From Silene noctiflora (taxonomy: Eukaryota; Streptophyta; Magnoliopsida; Caryophyllales; Caryophyllaceae), in the NCBI GenBank assembly GCA_009801015.1, contig VHZZ01001560.1:1-20849 (forward strand): 20,849 bases of DNA, written 5' to 3'. Both the position numbers and the translations under genes were made by a program. The notes beneath the pieces were generated by a model. The model saw only the letters and a list, made by a program, of their open reading frames with translations. It made no database searches and was not told where the DNA came from. The stretch's first letter is position 1. Every line of letters starts with the position of its first letter. Shown here piece after piece: positions 1 through 9,065 of this stretch.

Positions 1-34
1 TCCTTGTGGTTCGACCTCGACTACCCTATGCTAG

Positions 35-865
35 TTGAGTAAATTGTTTGATCGGGTACGACAACCTCTGCCCGCACATCACTTACATCATAGCATCAAC
101 CATAGAATTGCCTTATCTAATTCTACCATTGTAATTCCCCAAACGAGGGCGTCTACCAAAATTAAATATTACACCGGGTCTGGTTTTAGTTCTGGTTTGC
201 TGAGCGGAGTGACTTGCTTCAAGTGCGGAAAGATGGGGCATAAAGTCACTTCTTGCAGAGTCTTGGTGGGTGGCCTAGGTGGAGGATACGGAAATGAAGA
301 CCAAGGAGGATGTTTTCGTACACCCGTAACAAGCTATGGAAGCAACAATCAGAACTGTTTTAGCAATTACACTAATCAAGGCAATGGAAGCGGATCCTAT
401 CAAAGGCAGAATTTTAATGCCACTCAGCAAAGTGGAGCTAAAAGTGCAGCTGTATCAGCACCTACAGTTCAGGGCGGACCAACGAACAGTGGAAAATTAT
501 TTATGATGGGGAAGGAAGCAGCTGAGGGTGATTGCCATGTTGTCACTGGTAAATTTCTTTTGAACTCTACACCTACCTTTATTTTATTTGATTCTAGAGC
601 AACCAATTCCTTCATATCTAGTGAGCATGTTAGGATGCTAGATTTAACCCAATTTGATGCTATTAATGATGTGGTAGATATAATTTCGGGGGAATCAATA
701 ATATGTAACCGTTTATATAAAGATGTGACTATTAAGGTTTGGGAGGTTGTCTTTCACACTGACCTAATAGAATTTCCTTTAGGAGTCTTTGAGGTGATCT
801 TAGGGATGGATTGGTTGAGTAAATATAGAGCCTTTATTAATTGTCACAAAAAAAATTCACCTTGA
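35..865 (+). pseudogene. gag C-terminus with zinc knuckle, plus protease (fragment)
   Basis: An open stretch without a real ATG start; it is the 3' end of gag running into protease. A CX2CX4HX4C zinc knuckle (nucleocapsid RNA-binding motif) is encoded at 215-256, and all four metal ligands are present. After a Gly/Asn/Gln-rich linker comes the protease: the active-site motif at 590-601 reads D-S-R-A, where the family has D-S/T-G-A, so the conserved glycine is replaced by arginine. A downstream I-L-G-M-D-W-L motif typical of plant Ty3/gypsy proteases is present near the end. The frame shifts at about 840-865, in a run of A residues, into the RT frame. It is non-functional as it stands. Confidence 0.85.
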
Positions 866-1869
866 AGGGACACAAGGGAGTAAGAGTGTCTTATAAGGGA
901 TATGTAGTTAAGCATAAGGTGAAGTTTATATCAACAATTACCCTGAAAACTTGCTTAAGGAAGGGAGAACAGTTGATTTTATGTCATGTGAGGGACACTC
1001 GCGAGGAGCAGGGGTCGGTGGCAAGTATGCCTATAGTAAGGGATTTTGAGAATGTTTTTCCAGATGAGATTCCAGGATTACCACCAAAGAGAGACATAGA
1101 CTTTGGCATACATTTAAAACCTGGAGTAGGCCCTATTTCTAAAGAACTTTATAGAATGGGATCTAAGGAGTTGGAAGAATTAAAGAAGCAGTTGGACGAG
1201 CTGTTAGATAAAGGGTATGGTAGACCCAGTGTATCCCCATGGAGAGCACCAGTGTTGTTCGTTAAGAAGAAGGATGGAACTATGAGGTTGTGTACAGATT
1301 ACAGGGAGTTAAATAATGTGACTGTAAATAATAGATACCCTTTGCCCATAATTTATGATTTATTCGATCAGCTATATGGAGCGGGAGTGTTTTCTAAGAT
1401 TGACTTAAGGTCAGGATACCATCATTTGAGTGTTACGGATGAAGATGTCCCTAAGACTGCATTTAGGACCAGATATGGACACTATAAATTTGTCGTTATG
1501 TCGTTTGGGTTGACTAATACACCGTCGGTCTTCATGGACTTAATGAATTGGGTGTTTAATCCCTATTTGGATCAGTTTGTAGTTGTCTTTATCGATGATA
1601 TCCTAGTGTTTTATAAGGACAAGGAGGAGCATGAGAAGCATTTGAGGATTGTACTGCAAACCTTGAGGGAGAATAATTTATATGCGAAGCTGAGTAAGTG
1701 TGAGTTTTGGTTGCAGAAGGTAGCAGTTTTGGGGCATGTGGTATCTAAGGAAGGAGTATCCGTGGACCTAAGTAAGATTGAGGCAGTTTCAAGGTGGGAG
1801 AGACCCAAGAATGTTGGGGACATTCAGAGTTTTCTAGGGTTAGTTGGTTATTACATGAGGTTTGTTTAA
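841..1869 (+). pseudogene. Ty3/gypsy reverse transcriptase (broken)
   Basis: This is the polymerase domain that copies element RNA into DNA. Visible motifs in order: a protease-RT linker with a DVFPDE-type motif (about 1045-1065), K-K-K-D-G-T-M-R, the L-R-S-G-Y motif following the first catalytic Asp region (about 1400-1420), F-G-L-T (about 1504-1515), and the catalytic F-I-D-D box with both aspartates at 1594-1599. The catalytic core is therefore intact. The frame ends at a TAA at 1867-1869, and the same frame then continues into the RNase H connection, so this is a point nonsense change rather than a natural end. The apparent start codon is not a real initiation site; pol would be translated from upstream gag. 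Confidence 0.9.
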
Positions 1870-2493
1870 GATTTTTCTAAGATAGCTAAACTTCTAACCA
1901 CTTTGAGGAGGAAAGAGAACAGGTTCAAATGGGATAAGAGTTGTGAGACGGCATTTCTAACTTTAAAAGAATGCCTGACTAAAGTTCCTATTATAGCTTT
2001 ACCTGAGGGGAGTGGGAATTTTAAGGTGTATACGAATGCATCTAAGAATGGTTTGGGATGTGCACTAATGCAGAATGGTAAGGTAATAGTCTATGCTTCC
2101 AGGCAGTTGAAACCATACGAGGAGAATTACCCAACTCGTGACTTAGAATTGGGAACAAAAGGTTTTTGCCATAAAGTTATGGAGGCATTACCTGTATGGA
2201 GCTACTTTTAAAGTATTTTATGATCATAAAAGTCTTAAATATATTTACACCCAAAAGGAGCTAAATATAAGGCAAATGAGGGGATAGAATTAATTGGTGA
2301 CTATGACATGGAAATAGTATATCATGAAGGGAAGGCAAATGTGGTGGCAGATGCACTAAGTATGAAGTCTGTACATGCTTTTTGCACTGCAATGTCAAGA
2401 GTAAAGTTATATGACGAGGTGGAGAGATTGGGCATTTGTATGATTAGGAAAGGCAAATTATTTAGAGATTTAACTGTGGAACCTGAATTGTAA
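1870..2493 (+). pseudogene. Ty3/gypsy RNase H domain (broken, catalytic Asp lost)
   Basis: RNase H degrades the RNA strand of the RNA:DNA hybrid. The frame is the one used by RT, resuming after the stop at 1867. The first catalytic aspartate of the family lies in a Y-x-D-A-S motif; here the codon at 2035-2037 is AAT, giving Y-T-N-A-S, so Asp has become Asn. Frame is lost at about 2165-2180 and regained at about 2280-2300, with the D-H-K-S-L motif readable in the shifted frame between. The C-terminal G-K-A-N-V-V-A-D-A-L-S motif is at about 2326-2360. A TAA at 2491-2493 interrupts the link to integrase. Confidence 0.85.
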
Positions 2494-2529
2494 GCTGAAA
2501 TTAAAGAAAGGCAAGTTGGGGACCCACGC

Positions 2530-3381
2530 GTGAAGAGATGGCATTCTACCGTGGGAAGTATCGAAGGCTCACGATTTTCTGTGAGTAAAGACGGTAGTCT
2601 AAGATTCGATGGTCGGTGGTGTGTGCCAGATAATGACGAATTAAAGAGAAAAATCCTAACTGAAGCTTATTCTACTCCATATTCTGTTCATTCTGGAGGA
2701 GATAAGCTTTATAAGGACCTAAAGAAAATATTTTTGTGGCCTAATATGAAGAAGGAAGTGGCGGAGTTTATATCCAAGTGTTTGGTATAGAGACCTTAGG
2801 GGAAGGTTCAATCATTAAGTGTACCTGAGTGAAAGTGGGAGAGCATTTCAATGGATTTCATTGTGGGATTGCCTAGGACATATAAAGGAAATAATATGAT
2901 ATGGGTAATAGTATATCGTTTGACTAAGTCTGCTCACTTTATCTCCATGAAAGATACTTTGAGTAAGGTTGAGTTGGCTAAGTCTTAAGTGAAGAATGTG
3001 GTAAAGATGCATGGAGTACCTAAATATATAGTTTCTGACCATGATTTAAGGTTTATATCTAAGTTTTGGCAGGAGTTGCAAGCTTTGATAGGAACTCAGT
3101 TGAAAATGAGTACAACATTTCATCCAGCTACAGATGGTCAGACAAAGAGGACTATTCTGACACTGGAGGATATGTTGAGAGTTTGTGTGTTGGAATTTGG
3201 CGGATCATGGGAAAAGAGGTTGGATTTGATAGAGTTTTCATATAATAACAGTTATCATGCTAGCATTAGCATGACACCTTTTGATGCACTATATGGTAGG
3301 AAGTGCAGGAGTCCTGTATGTTGGGATGATAGATCAGATGTAGTAGTTTTAGGACCTGAAATAATACAAGAGATGGTATAG
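2530..3381 (+). pseudogene. Ty3/gypsy integrase, zinc-binding and DDE domains (broken)
   Basis: Integrase inserts element DNA into the genome. The zinc-binding N-terminus is visible around 2680-2785 (H-S-G-G-D-K-L-Y motif, then a Cys near the end), but a TAG at 2788-2790 falls beside the Cys pair. Further in-frame stops lie at 2797 (TAG), 2830 (TGA), 2986 (TAA) and 3379 (TAG). The catalytic core keeps the first Asp (S-M-D-F, codon 2854-2856) and the second Asp (S-D-H-D, codon 3037-3039). The third residue, expected 36 codons further on as Glu, is Lys (AAG at 3145-3147). The D-x35-E spacing is preserved, so this reads as a plain point substitution that removes catalysis. Confidence 0.9.
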
Positions 3382-3405
3382 CAGGTTCATATTATTCGTC
3401 AAAAC

Positions 3406-3879
3406 ATGAGAGCTGCACAAGATAGACAAAAGAGTTATGCGGATTTGAGGAAAAGTGAAATGGAGTTTGCAGCGGGCGATAAGGTATTGTTAAAAATGTC
3501 ACCTATAAAAGGAGTGATGAGATTTGAGAAAAGAGGAAAGCTGAGTCAGAAATATATTGGACCATATAAGATTTTGGACAGAGTTGGAGAAGTAGCTTAT
3601 CGTTTAGCGCTGCCTCCAGCTTTGGATAGAGTCCATAATGTGTTCCATGTCTCGCAATTAAGGAAGTTTTTGAGTGACTCTACTCATATCTTGGAGGCTG
3701 AGCATATTGAGTTAAATAAGCAGTTTTCTTATGAGGAAGTGCCGAGGGAGATTTTGGATATGAAGGTGAGGAAGGCCTGAAATGGTGAGACTACCTTAGT
3801 GAAAGTATTGTGGTCTAACAATAATGTAGAAGAGGCTACATGGGAAGTTGAGCCAGCTATGAGGCTACATGGGACGTAA
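3406..3879 (+). pseudogene. Integrase C-terminus and chromodomain-like tail (broken)
   Basis: This continues in the integrase frame. The G-D-K-V-L-L-K...G-K-L-S-Q-K-Y-I-G-P motif (about 3475-3570) and the V-H-N-V-F-H-V-S-Q-L motif (about 3630-3660) are the usual C-terminal integrase landmarks of plant chromoviruses. After a Y-E-E-V-P segment (about 3730) comes the chromodomain-like region, interrupted by TGA at 3778-3780 and closing with V-E-E-A-T-W-E (about 3826-3846) before TAA at 3877-3879. Chromodomains of this group are thought to guide insertion towards particular chromatin. A 14-bp direct repeat at 3832-3845 and 3861-3874 suggests local slippage at the very end. Confidence 0.85.
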
Positions 3880-4042
3880 CCTTTTTCTTAGTTGGGTAGG
3901 ATTGTAAAATCTTTACATTTATTACATTTTTAGACTTATGATTAAGATTTTAGTTGATTTATGTGAAGTTCATTCCAATTCATGTGTTTCAATTGTGTTG
4001 TTAACTATGGTCGAACTTCGGGACGAAGTTCTTTTTATTTTT

Positions 4043-4055
4043 AAGGAGGGAAGAC
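4043..4055 (+). promoter_or_regulatory. Polypurine tract of the gypsy element
   Basis: The purine run AAGGAGGGAAGA directly precedes the TGTAG start of the 3' LTR. In LTR retrotransposons this tract resists RNase H and primes plus-strand DNA synthesis. Its position next to TG supports the LTR boundary. Confidence 0.8.
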
Positions 4056-5771
4056 TGTAGTATCCCGTATTTCAGGGTTTGGTCAAAGGTAGTCAACGGT
4101 AATTAAAATGAGAAAATGTATTTTATTTATATATATTTTATATTTATTTAATTAAATAGAATAAGATTGTAAGACGGAAATAATTACGAAAACGGATCGA
4201 CTAATAGCCATAGTAGGCGTGTGGTAGTATTAAGGGGAAGGGAAAGTTTTTCTAGTGTAGGTAGTATTCCTTACAATAAATAATAAAATAGTAATGTAAT
4301 GGGGGTTGACCTAAGTCTAGGCTGTCGTTGACCTTTGTTGACCGTCGTTGACCATGGTGTATGGTGGTTTACGGTGGGTGTCTTGTGAACTAGACTAGGT
4401 TTACACCGTGTGTAGTGGTTGTCGGGACATGAGGAGTTTATGGTTGGGGTGCTGGGTGGTAGTCGATCATGTCGGTGGTGTTGGGGTAGCGTGGTATGGT
4501 GTTTGGTACGGTGGTCGCCGGAATAGCGTAGGATTGTTGTTGTTGTTGTTGCGGTTGTTGTCACAAGGCTTAGGGCACAAATTTTTATGGGGGTTTGGTG
4601 CGCGACTGGAAGGAGGCTGTGGTGGTTTGTGACGGCGGAAGTAAGGAGGTCATAAGGGTGGCATGCTTGGTCGTGATGGTTGGCTGTGGTGGCGGTTATG
4701 AGTGTGAGTTTGGGGGGTGGTTGTCACGGGTTAGGACGAGTGAATGAGTGTAGTGTTTGTGTTATTTTCGAGACGGGTTTTTAATAATTAGTTTACGTAA
4801 ATTATTTTATAATTCTTTATTTATCGTTCGCGTTTAATTAGGATGAATAGTAATTGAATATAATTGTATTTGTTAGGTGACGGTTTTCTTAAAGAGCGCT
4901 TTTAATTGTATTGCTTGCTTTAATTGGCTTATTTGCTAAAAGGTATTAGGATATCTACTCAACTTGTTTGTTATTGTTGAAGTATATGTGAATGGATGAG
5001 TACTTAGAATTTTTTGGCATTGGAATTTATTATCATGGAATGATGCGATTGGTTCCTCAGCTTCGTGATTGAGATGAATGCATTATATCATTATTATCTG
5101 TTTCTGTTTGCTTTGCATGCATGACATACTGCATTGGTTTCTCCAGGCTGATTCTGCAGGACTTGTCTCTGGGATGAGTATACCTCAACTTCGGTTGGGA
5201 TGATTGCAATTTATTCCCCGGGCCAGGAATTGGCGGGATGAACGGGTATCTCGGAGGATTGCGCACATATTGCATTTGCTTATCATATCATATTGTATTA
5301 TACGTTGTTTATTTATCCTACTCGACCTTCTGGTTGACTTGTTTTCTGTCTATGTCATAATAAAATTGATGCCTGCTGTAATTGATAGCGTCCTGTGGTG
5401 AACCAATTAATATTTCAAGTTAATTGAGGAGCAGATTAAATGGCAGGTACTTGACTAGCAGATTGGGTGCTGGGACGTGAAGAATGGATTGAGGCTGTCT
5501 ATTTGGAGTCATAGATCACTTAGTCTGAGACAGTTCATATTTACTTAATATGACCTTATTTATTTCCGCTGCGACGTTTCGTAATTTAATTAATAATTCA
5601 GTTATTAAGTAGACGTATGTAATGAAGCCTTATTCAGTTTAAATTTATTTAAAGTACTTTGGTTTGTTATATTTGTTATTCACTACCTCAGAACTCCGAG
5701 ATGATAACAACTCTATTTATTTGAGAATGTCTTACTAAAGGCTCTTAAATGAATAAAGGGTGGTACAAACA
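4056..5771 (+). repeat. 3' LTR of the gypsy chromovirus
   Basis: The LTR starts with TGTAGTATCC right after the polypurine tract. I place its end at ...GGTACAAACA (5771), about 1716 bp, on the TG...CA rule; the end is inferred because the partner LTR is outside the window and no target duplication can be checked. The 5' part holds a cluster of TTGACC motifs (4306-4353), then a G/T-rich stretch (4400-4740) that reads open on several frames but shows no protein family. Open stretches at 4271-4564 (minus), 4408-4632 and 5204-5401 are not genes. Confidence 0.72.
4306..4353 (+). promoter_or_regulatory. Cluster of W-box cores in the gypsy LTR
   Basis: TTGACC occurs four times at 4306, 4328, 4338 and 4348. 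A reverse-strand TTGACC core (4080-4085) and a TTGACT core (about 4091-4096) lie further upstream. W-boxes (TTGACC/T) are bound by WRKY transcription factors. The location in the 5' part of an LTR, where U3 promoter elements sit, makes a stress-responsive promoter plausible, but no binding is shown. Confidence 0.4.
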
Positions 5772-5950
5772 ATCCCTTACCTTGTGCTACAAGTCTCTTC
5801 TCACATTTTCCTAATCTTATAACAATATCATAATATCATAACATGACTCTATAGGGTATTATATTATATAACCGCTATATTCTACAACTTCTAGTCTTAT
5901 ATTAGCATAAGAATTTGTGTACATAGAATGAGTGACACATACCAAAATAA
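5772..5950. other. Spacer between gypsy LTR and TRIM-like relic, nothing recognised
   Basis: Short AT-rich DNA with no open reading frame of note and no repeat that I can identify. Confidence 0.5.
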
Positions 5951-6165
5951 CGTTTAATTCAAAATCGATATTGGCCAGAACTCAAATCATGAGCTTAAAC
6001 TTTTGGTTGAGATGGTTTTTTGGTTGAGATGGTTTTTTGACATGATATTAGAGCCAGCGTAACCAAAAGGTCACGGGGGACGAGAAAGCCTACAGTTGCA
6101 TTCGTGTGAGGAGGCGTGTTAAGTATAAAACCGATCTTATTGAGACTCCAACCATAAGCTTAAGT
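5951..6165 (+). mobile_element. TRIM-like LTR retroelement relic with tiny LTRs
   Basis: A left LTR (about 5951-6042) ends in TTTTTTGACA and is followed by TGATATTAGAGCCA (6043-6056), which matches the initiator-methionine tRNA binding site TGGTATCAGAGC at 10 of 12 positions; both differences are transitions. About 75 bp of non-coding interior follows, then a purine-rich GTGAGGAGG tract and TGTTAAGTATAAAACC (6117 on), the start of a right LTR. The left and right LTRs align over about 48 bp (shared CGAT, ACTC and AGCTTAA blocks), after which the right copy decays. LTRs under 100 bp and a coding-free interior define TRIMs (terminal-repeat retrotransposons in miniature), which are mobilised by other elements. 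This is inferred from self-comparison only. Confidence 0.6.
6001..6034 (+). repeat. 17-bp perfect tandem duplication
   Basis: TTTTGGTTGAGATGGTT occurs twice head to tail (6001-6017 and 6018-6034) at the 3' end of the left TRIM-like LTR. The right LTR is too decayed here to show which state is ancestral. Confidence 0.9.
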
Positions 6166-6229
6166 CCATAAAATTTGGAATTTCACGTTAAATTTTCTTG
6201 TTGACATTTAAAATCTACACAAATGCTCA

Positions 6230-6385
6230 TTTGTAAAGGTCGATATCCATCACAAGCTTGTGACGGGTCAAATAAAATCCACATAGATAGACAAGATAAA
6301 TCATTTGTGACTCCTTGGGCACGTTAATTTTTGTCTTATCTACTCATATGGCCACGTGAGTAATAAGACTTACATTAAAATCTAC
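6230..6385. repeat. Truncated foldback/MITE-like segment
   Basis: The segment contains the perfect 14-bp palindrome TCACAAGCTTGTGA (6250-6263) and an imperfect internal inverted repeat: the region around GATAGACAAGATAA (6286-6299) pairs with that around TTGTCTTATCTACT (6331-6344). The word 'ttgtgacgg' recurs in the two other foldbacks of this window. No matching right terminus is visible, so it appears truncated. It contains a CACGTG G-box (6353-6358), possibly by chance. The family assignment is uncertain. Confidence 0.4.
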
Positions 6386-6682
6386 TCTGTAGTCTGTAAG
6401 GCTCAACTCTGCCGCTGCAGACATGTCCTGTTTCATGAATAGTCAAAATCCAGTGCCTAGGCTGCCTACTATCAAGGCCTGTGATATAGGCACACTGTTG
6501 AATGATATATATCTCAATTGTATGATTTCATTTCTTATTTATGTCCTAAATTTTAGAAGCTTCTGTTGAATTTGGACTTGCTTTATTTCCTTCCTTTCTT
6601 TTTGGCAATTCTAGCTTAGGTACGACTTCACCCGTGTTGAAACTAGGATTTAAAATTTTTGGAGCTAAAAAATTCCGAGAGT
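6386..6682. other. AT-rich spacer, nothing recognised
   Basis: About 300 bp with no coding potential, no tRNA-like fold and no clear repeat. Confidence 0.5.
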
Positions 6683-6691
6683 CAAATTTTA

Positions 6692-6887
6692 CAAAGCGTT
6701 TGCTTGTAACGGACACTATCCATTACAAGTTGAAGACGGATAATACCCCTCTCACAATAAGGCAAGTGGGAGAGCAAATGAGGAGAAATGGAGCATCCCA
6801 TGGATAGTGTCACTTGCATGTTGTGAGAGGGGCATTATCCGTCTTCAGTTTGTGACGGATAGTGTCCGTCTTCAATGAGAATTTGTG
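6692..6887. mobile_element. Mutator-type MITE with 9-bp target duplication
   Basis: The left arm (6692-6757) and right arm (6821-6887) form a long imperfect inverted repeat of 66-67 bp; the inner 23 bp, GACGGATAATACCCCTCTCA to CACAA, pair with a single mismatch. The pairing extends weakly into the 63-bp centre (GCAAGTG with CACTTGC). The direct repeat CAAATTTTA flanks the element on both sides (6683-6691 and 6888-6896). Long terminal inverted repeats plus a 9-bp target duplication are the hallmarks of Mutator-like non-autonomous elements. There is no coding capacity; transposase would come from elsewhere. Confidence 0.72.
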
Positions 6888-6896
6888 CAAATTTTA

Positions 6897-7190
6897 ACTG
6901 AAGTTTCGAATTATTAGGTAGACAACTAACAGTCTATCAATTCTAGCCCTCTTCATACATCGGGAAAAAAATAGTAGAGTACAAAAGTAAGTGTTTTGTT
7001 AAATGGCTTTTACAATATTACAATACAAACATTGTAAAATCATATAACAAAGACCTTCATGCTTTATCATGGAAAAGTGGTGGCTGCTGGTGAAGCTATT
7101 TCAATGAGCTAATTACAAAAATATTACTTGATTTTATAACAATAGTTGGCTTAAATGGTTTTTATACAAAAATTGTACTCCGTAGATGTA
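6897..7190. other. AT-rich spacer, nothing recognised
   Basis: No open reading frame or repeat could be supported here. It ends at the A that forms the left half of the Helitron target site. Confidence 0.5.
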
Positions 7191-7688
7191 TCATTTATCT
7201 ATAAAAGCTAAAACATTTAGCTTTATCCTATTAGCTGTTGAAATTTAAGAATTGAGGAATAAAGTTGAAAATGCAGGGTCCTCCATGATCTTTACAAAGA
7301 TTAATTACTCTCTTTCTTCGTTCTTTCTTATTCTAATATTCTAATTATGAAACTTTGTTTCATTAGTAGTCAATAAATTTCATAACTCTTTATTAGTATA
7401 ATATAAAAAAATATACGAATATAAAATAATTCGGGAAAAATATGAAAAATCAAAATATTACAAAACCAAACATTTTACATAATTTGTCAAGTTTATTTGG
7501 CCCAAGAGTAAAATAAGAAATTCAGACAAAGTATAATAGGAGATTGGGCTAAAATTTATTTGGCCTTGGAGTAATTATTATTATTACAACTTTTATTCGA
7601 CTTAATTCTAATAATAACATTAATTTATGTATTTTTTTGTACGGATTTAAAAGTCACCCGTGCATTTTTTGTACGGGATTAAAACTAG
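7191..7688 (+). mobile_element. Non-autonomous Helitron-like element 1 (498 bp)
   Basis: It starts with TC preceded by A (7190) and ends with CTAG (7685-7688) followed by T (7689), the A/T target of Helitrons. A 7-bp stem hairpin (CCCGTGC 7657-7663 with GTACGGG 7671-7677, one G-T pair) ends exactly 7 nt before CTAG. Its first about 125 bp align with the 5' end of the minus-strand element at 10110-10706, including TATAAAAGCTAAA at the same offset from TC. Helitrons move by rolling-circle replication using RepHel enzymes; none is encoded here, so it is non-autonomous. No target duplication is expected for this class. Confidence 0.7.
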
Positions 7689-8640
7689 TTAATAGTTAAA
7701 ACTAAACCATTCCCCTTTTTTTTTTTTTTACCTGCGTGAAGTCTGTCATTGACCATTTTTTCTCCGTCACTGCTATAAGTTCCCACACAATACGAGTTGG
7801 TCTCCCATAGACAAACTATATTCGTCTAAAATAATAAGACAAGAATTTGCGAATGTTGATGGTTTCTGAAAACCTGTAAATTGCAGTTATTACGTTGTGA
7901 AAGACTCTAGAGTTATCCAATTTCGTACATCATCCTAATTGGGATCAGATTCATTGACTTTCTTGTGTCTCAAAAGTGGTTCTCGAAGTGATAAAAAATC
8001 TAGTGGGAAGTCTTGCTTGGGAGAAAATCATTGGCTCCAAAACCAGGGAGAGCTAGGAAAATAATCTTGGGCCACAAACTTTTTTTTCCGGTGACATTCC
8101 TCCATCTCGGTTAATAATTCTCTATTACTTTTGCTATAAATATTAAGAAAATAAAAATGGGTAAATTAAATATGGAAAACACAAAATACATACCTCACAT
8201 GCATATGGGTGGTGACTACAAAAACACTAACAAAAATGAAAATAGATAAGTATTAAATAATACACCCCAAAATGGAAATAAATAACTATTGACCGAAACG
8301 GTGGAAAGTAATATCTTTACTAACATCTCATGTTTAGAGATTTTTAGAGATCGGAATCGATAATTTGAACTATATTTCTGAATGTAGTTGTTCTTTCAGG
8401 TACAACATTTACTCTTTTTATATATGGACATTTTGCCATATCTTATCAATTGTACTAATCAACAAAAAATAACAAATTTTCTCTTTTTCTCTCTCTTAAA
8501 ATTAATCAAATGTTAATCAAATTACTGAATTAATAATCTTAATCCTCATAAACAAGTAATGATTCTTACTTTATTGATTATTTGATTCATTCTTTATATC
8601 AAATTGTGCCATGATTAAATTAGGGTTAAATAAAATTAGA
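7689..8640. other. Non-coding AT-rich region between the Helitron-like elements (left part)
   Basis: It contains a poly-T run (about 7718-7730) and short words such as GTCTCCCATAGAC that resemble MITE termini, but no element boundary that I can defend. No open frame with recognisable protein similarity was seen. Confidence 0.45.
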
Positions 8641-9065
8641 GTAAAGTTAGGGTTTATGGATCGAGAAGAGGTGGCTAGGGTGGTAGGCGGTAGGGGGTCG
8701 GTGATGGTTGTGGAAAGGTCATCTGATCGACAGAGGTAGATAGGCCGGTGTGCAAGAGGTCAAGGGTGGGTGGGTGGGTGGGGGGCTGAGATGGTTGTTG
8801 GACGTGTGGAAGACGCATGAAGTCTGAGGTGGTGGTCATGGGTCGAGCAAGGAGCAGCGCTGATCGACACGTTGATGGTGGCTTGAGGTGGTCGATCGAT
8901 CTGTTTTTGATGTGTGTAGGGAGGTGAGTAAAGAGCAGCGGTGAGTGGGCATTAGTGTAGTCGACATCGTTAGTCAAAGGAGGCGAGGGAAGGAAACGGT
9001 GGTCGGCGGCAAGCAGAGGCAAGGAAGGGCAATGGCAAGGTGGTGGTAGGAGTGGGGAGGGAGGT
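8641..9065. other. G-rich, GT-biased tract of unknown origin
   Basis: Base composition changes abruptly from AT-rich to a G-rich plus strand, then back. The minus strand is open at 8675-9022, but the product is a low-complexity Pro/Ser/Thr/His sequence with no recognised domain, so I do not call a gene. It resembles in composition the G/T-rich part of the gypsy LTR (4400-4740) and could be a fragment of another LTR, but I see no TG...CA boundaries. Confidence 0.4.
8764..8785 (+). other. Strong G-quadruplex motif, (GGGT)4 plus a G6 run
   Basis: Five G-runs of three or more are separated by single T residues (8764-8766, 8768-8770, 8772-8774, 8776-8778, 8780-8785). Single-nucleotide loops favour a very stable parallel quadruplex in DNA or RNA. 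The sequence is direct evidence of the motif; folding in the cell is inference. Confidence 0.75.

Larger units (their letters stand above)
1..5771 (+). mobile_element. Ty3/gypsy chromovirus (Tekay/Del-like), 5' part outside window, degenerate
   Basis: Reading left to right the plus strand carries a gag zinc knuckle, an aspartic protease, RT, RNase H, integrase, a chromodomain-like tail, a polypurine tract and a 3' LTR. The order PR-RT-RH-IN defines Ty3/gypsy, and the chromodomain-like tail after integrase places it with plant chromoviruses; phrasing of the RT and integrase C-terminus resembles the Tekay/Del lineage (family knowledge, no search done). The 5' LTR, primer binding site and most of gag are beyond the left edge, so the target duplication cannot be tested. 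At least nine in-frame stops and three or more frameshifts interrupt the reading frame, so it can move only with help from another copy, if at all. Confidence 0.92.

Noticed and set aside
2914-2916. Tyr in place of a conserved Asp in the gypsy integrase V-x-R-L-T motif, first read as loss of a catalytic residue
   Set aside because: The conserved Asp there is not part of the D-D-E triad; the first triad Asp is at 2854-2856 and is intact.
4271-4632. Overlapping opposite open frames in the gypsy LTR
   Set aside because: They reflect simple GT/CA-rich LTR sequence; the products are Thr/His-rich or Gly/Val/Leu-rich without domains.
8675-9022. Minus-strand open frame of 115 residues
   Set aside because: Low-complexity Pro/Ser/Thr/His product arising from a G-rich plus strand; no domain and no promoter context.
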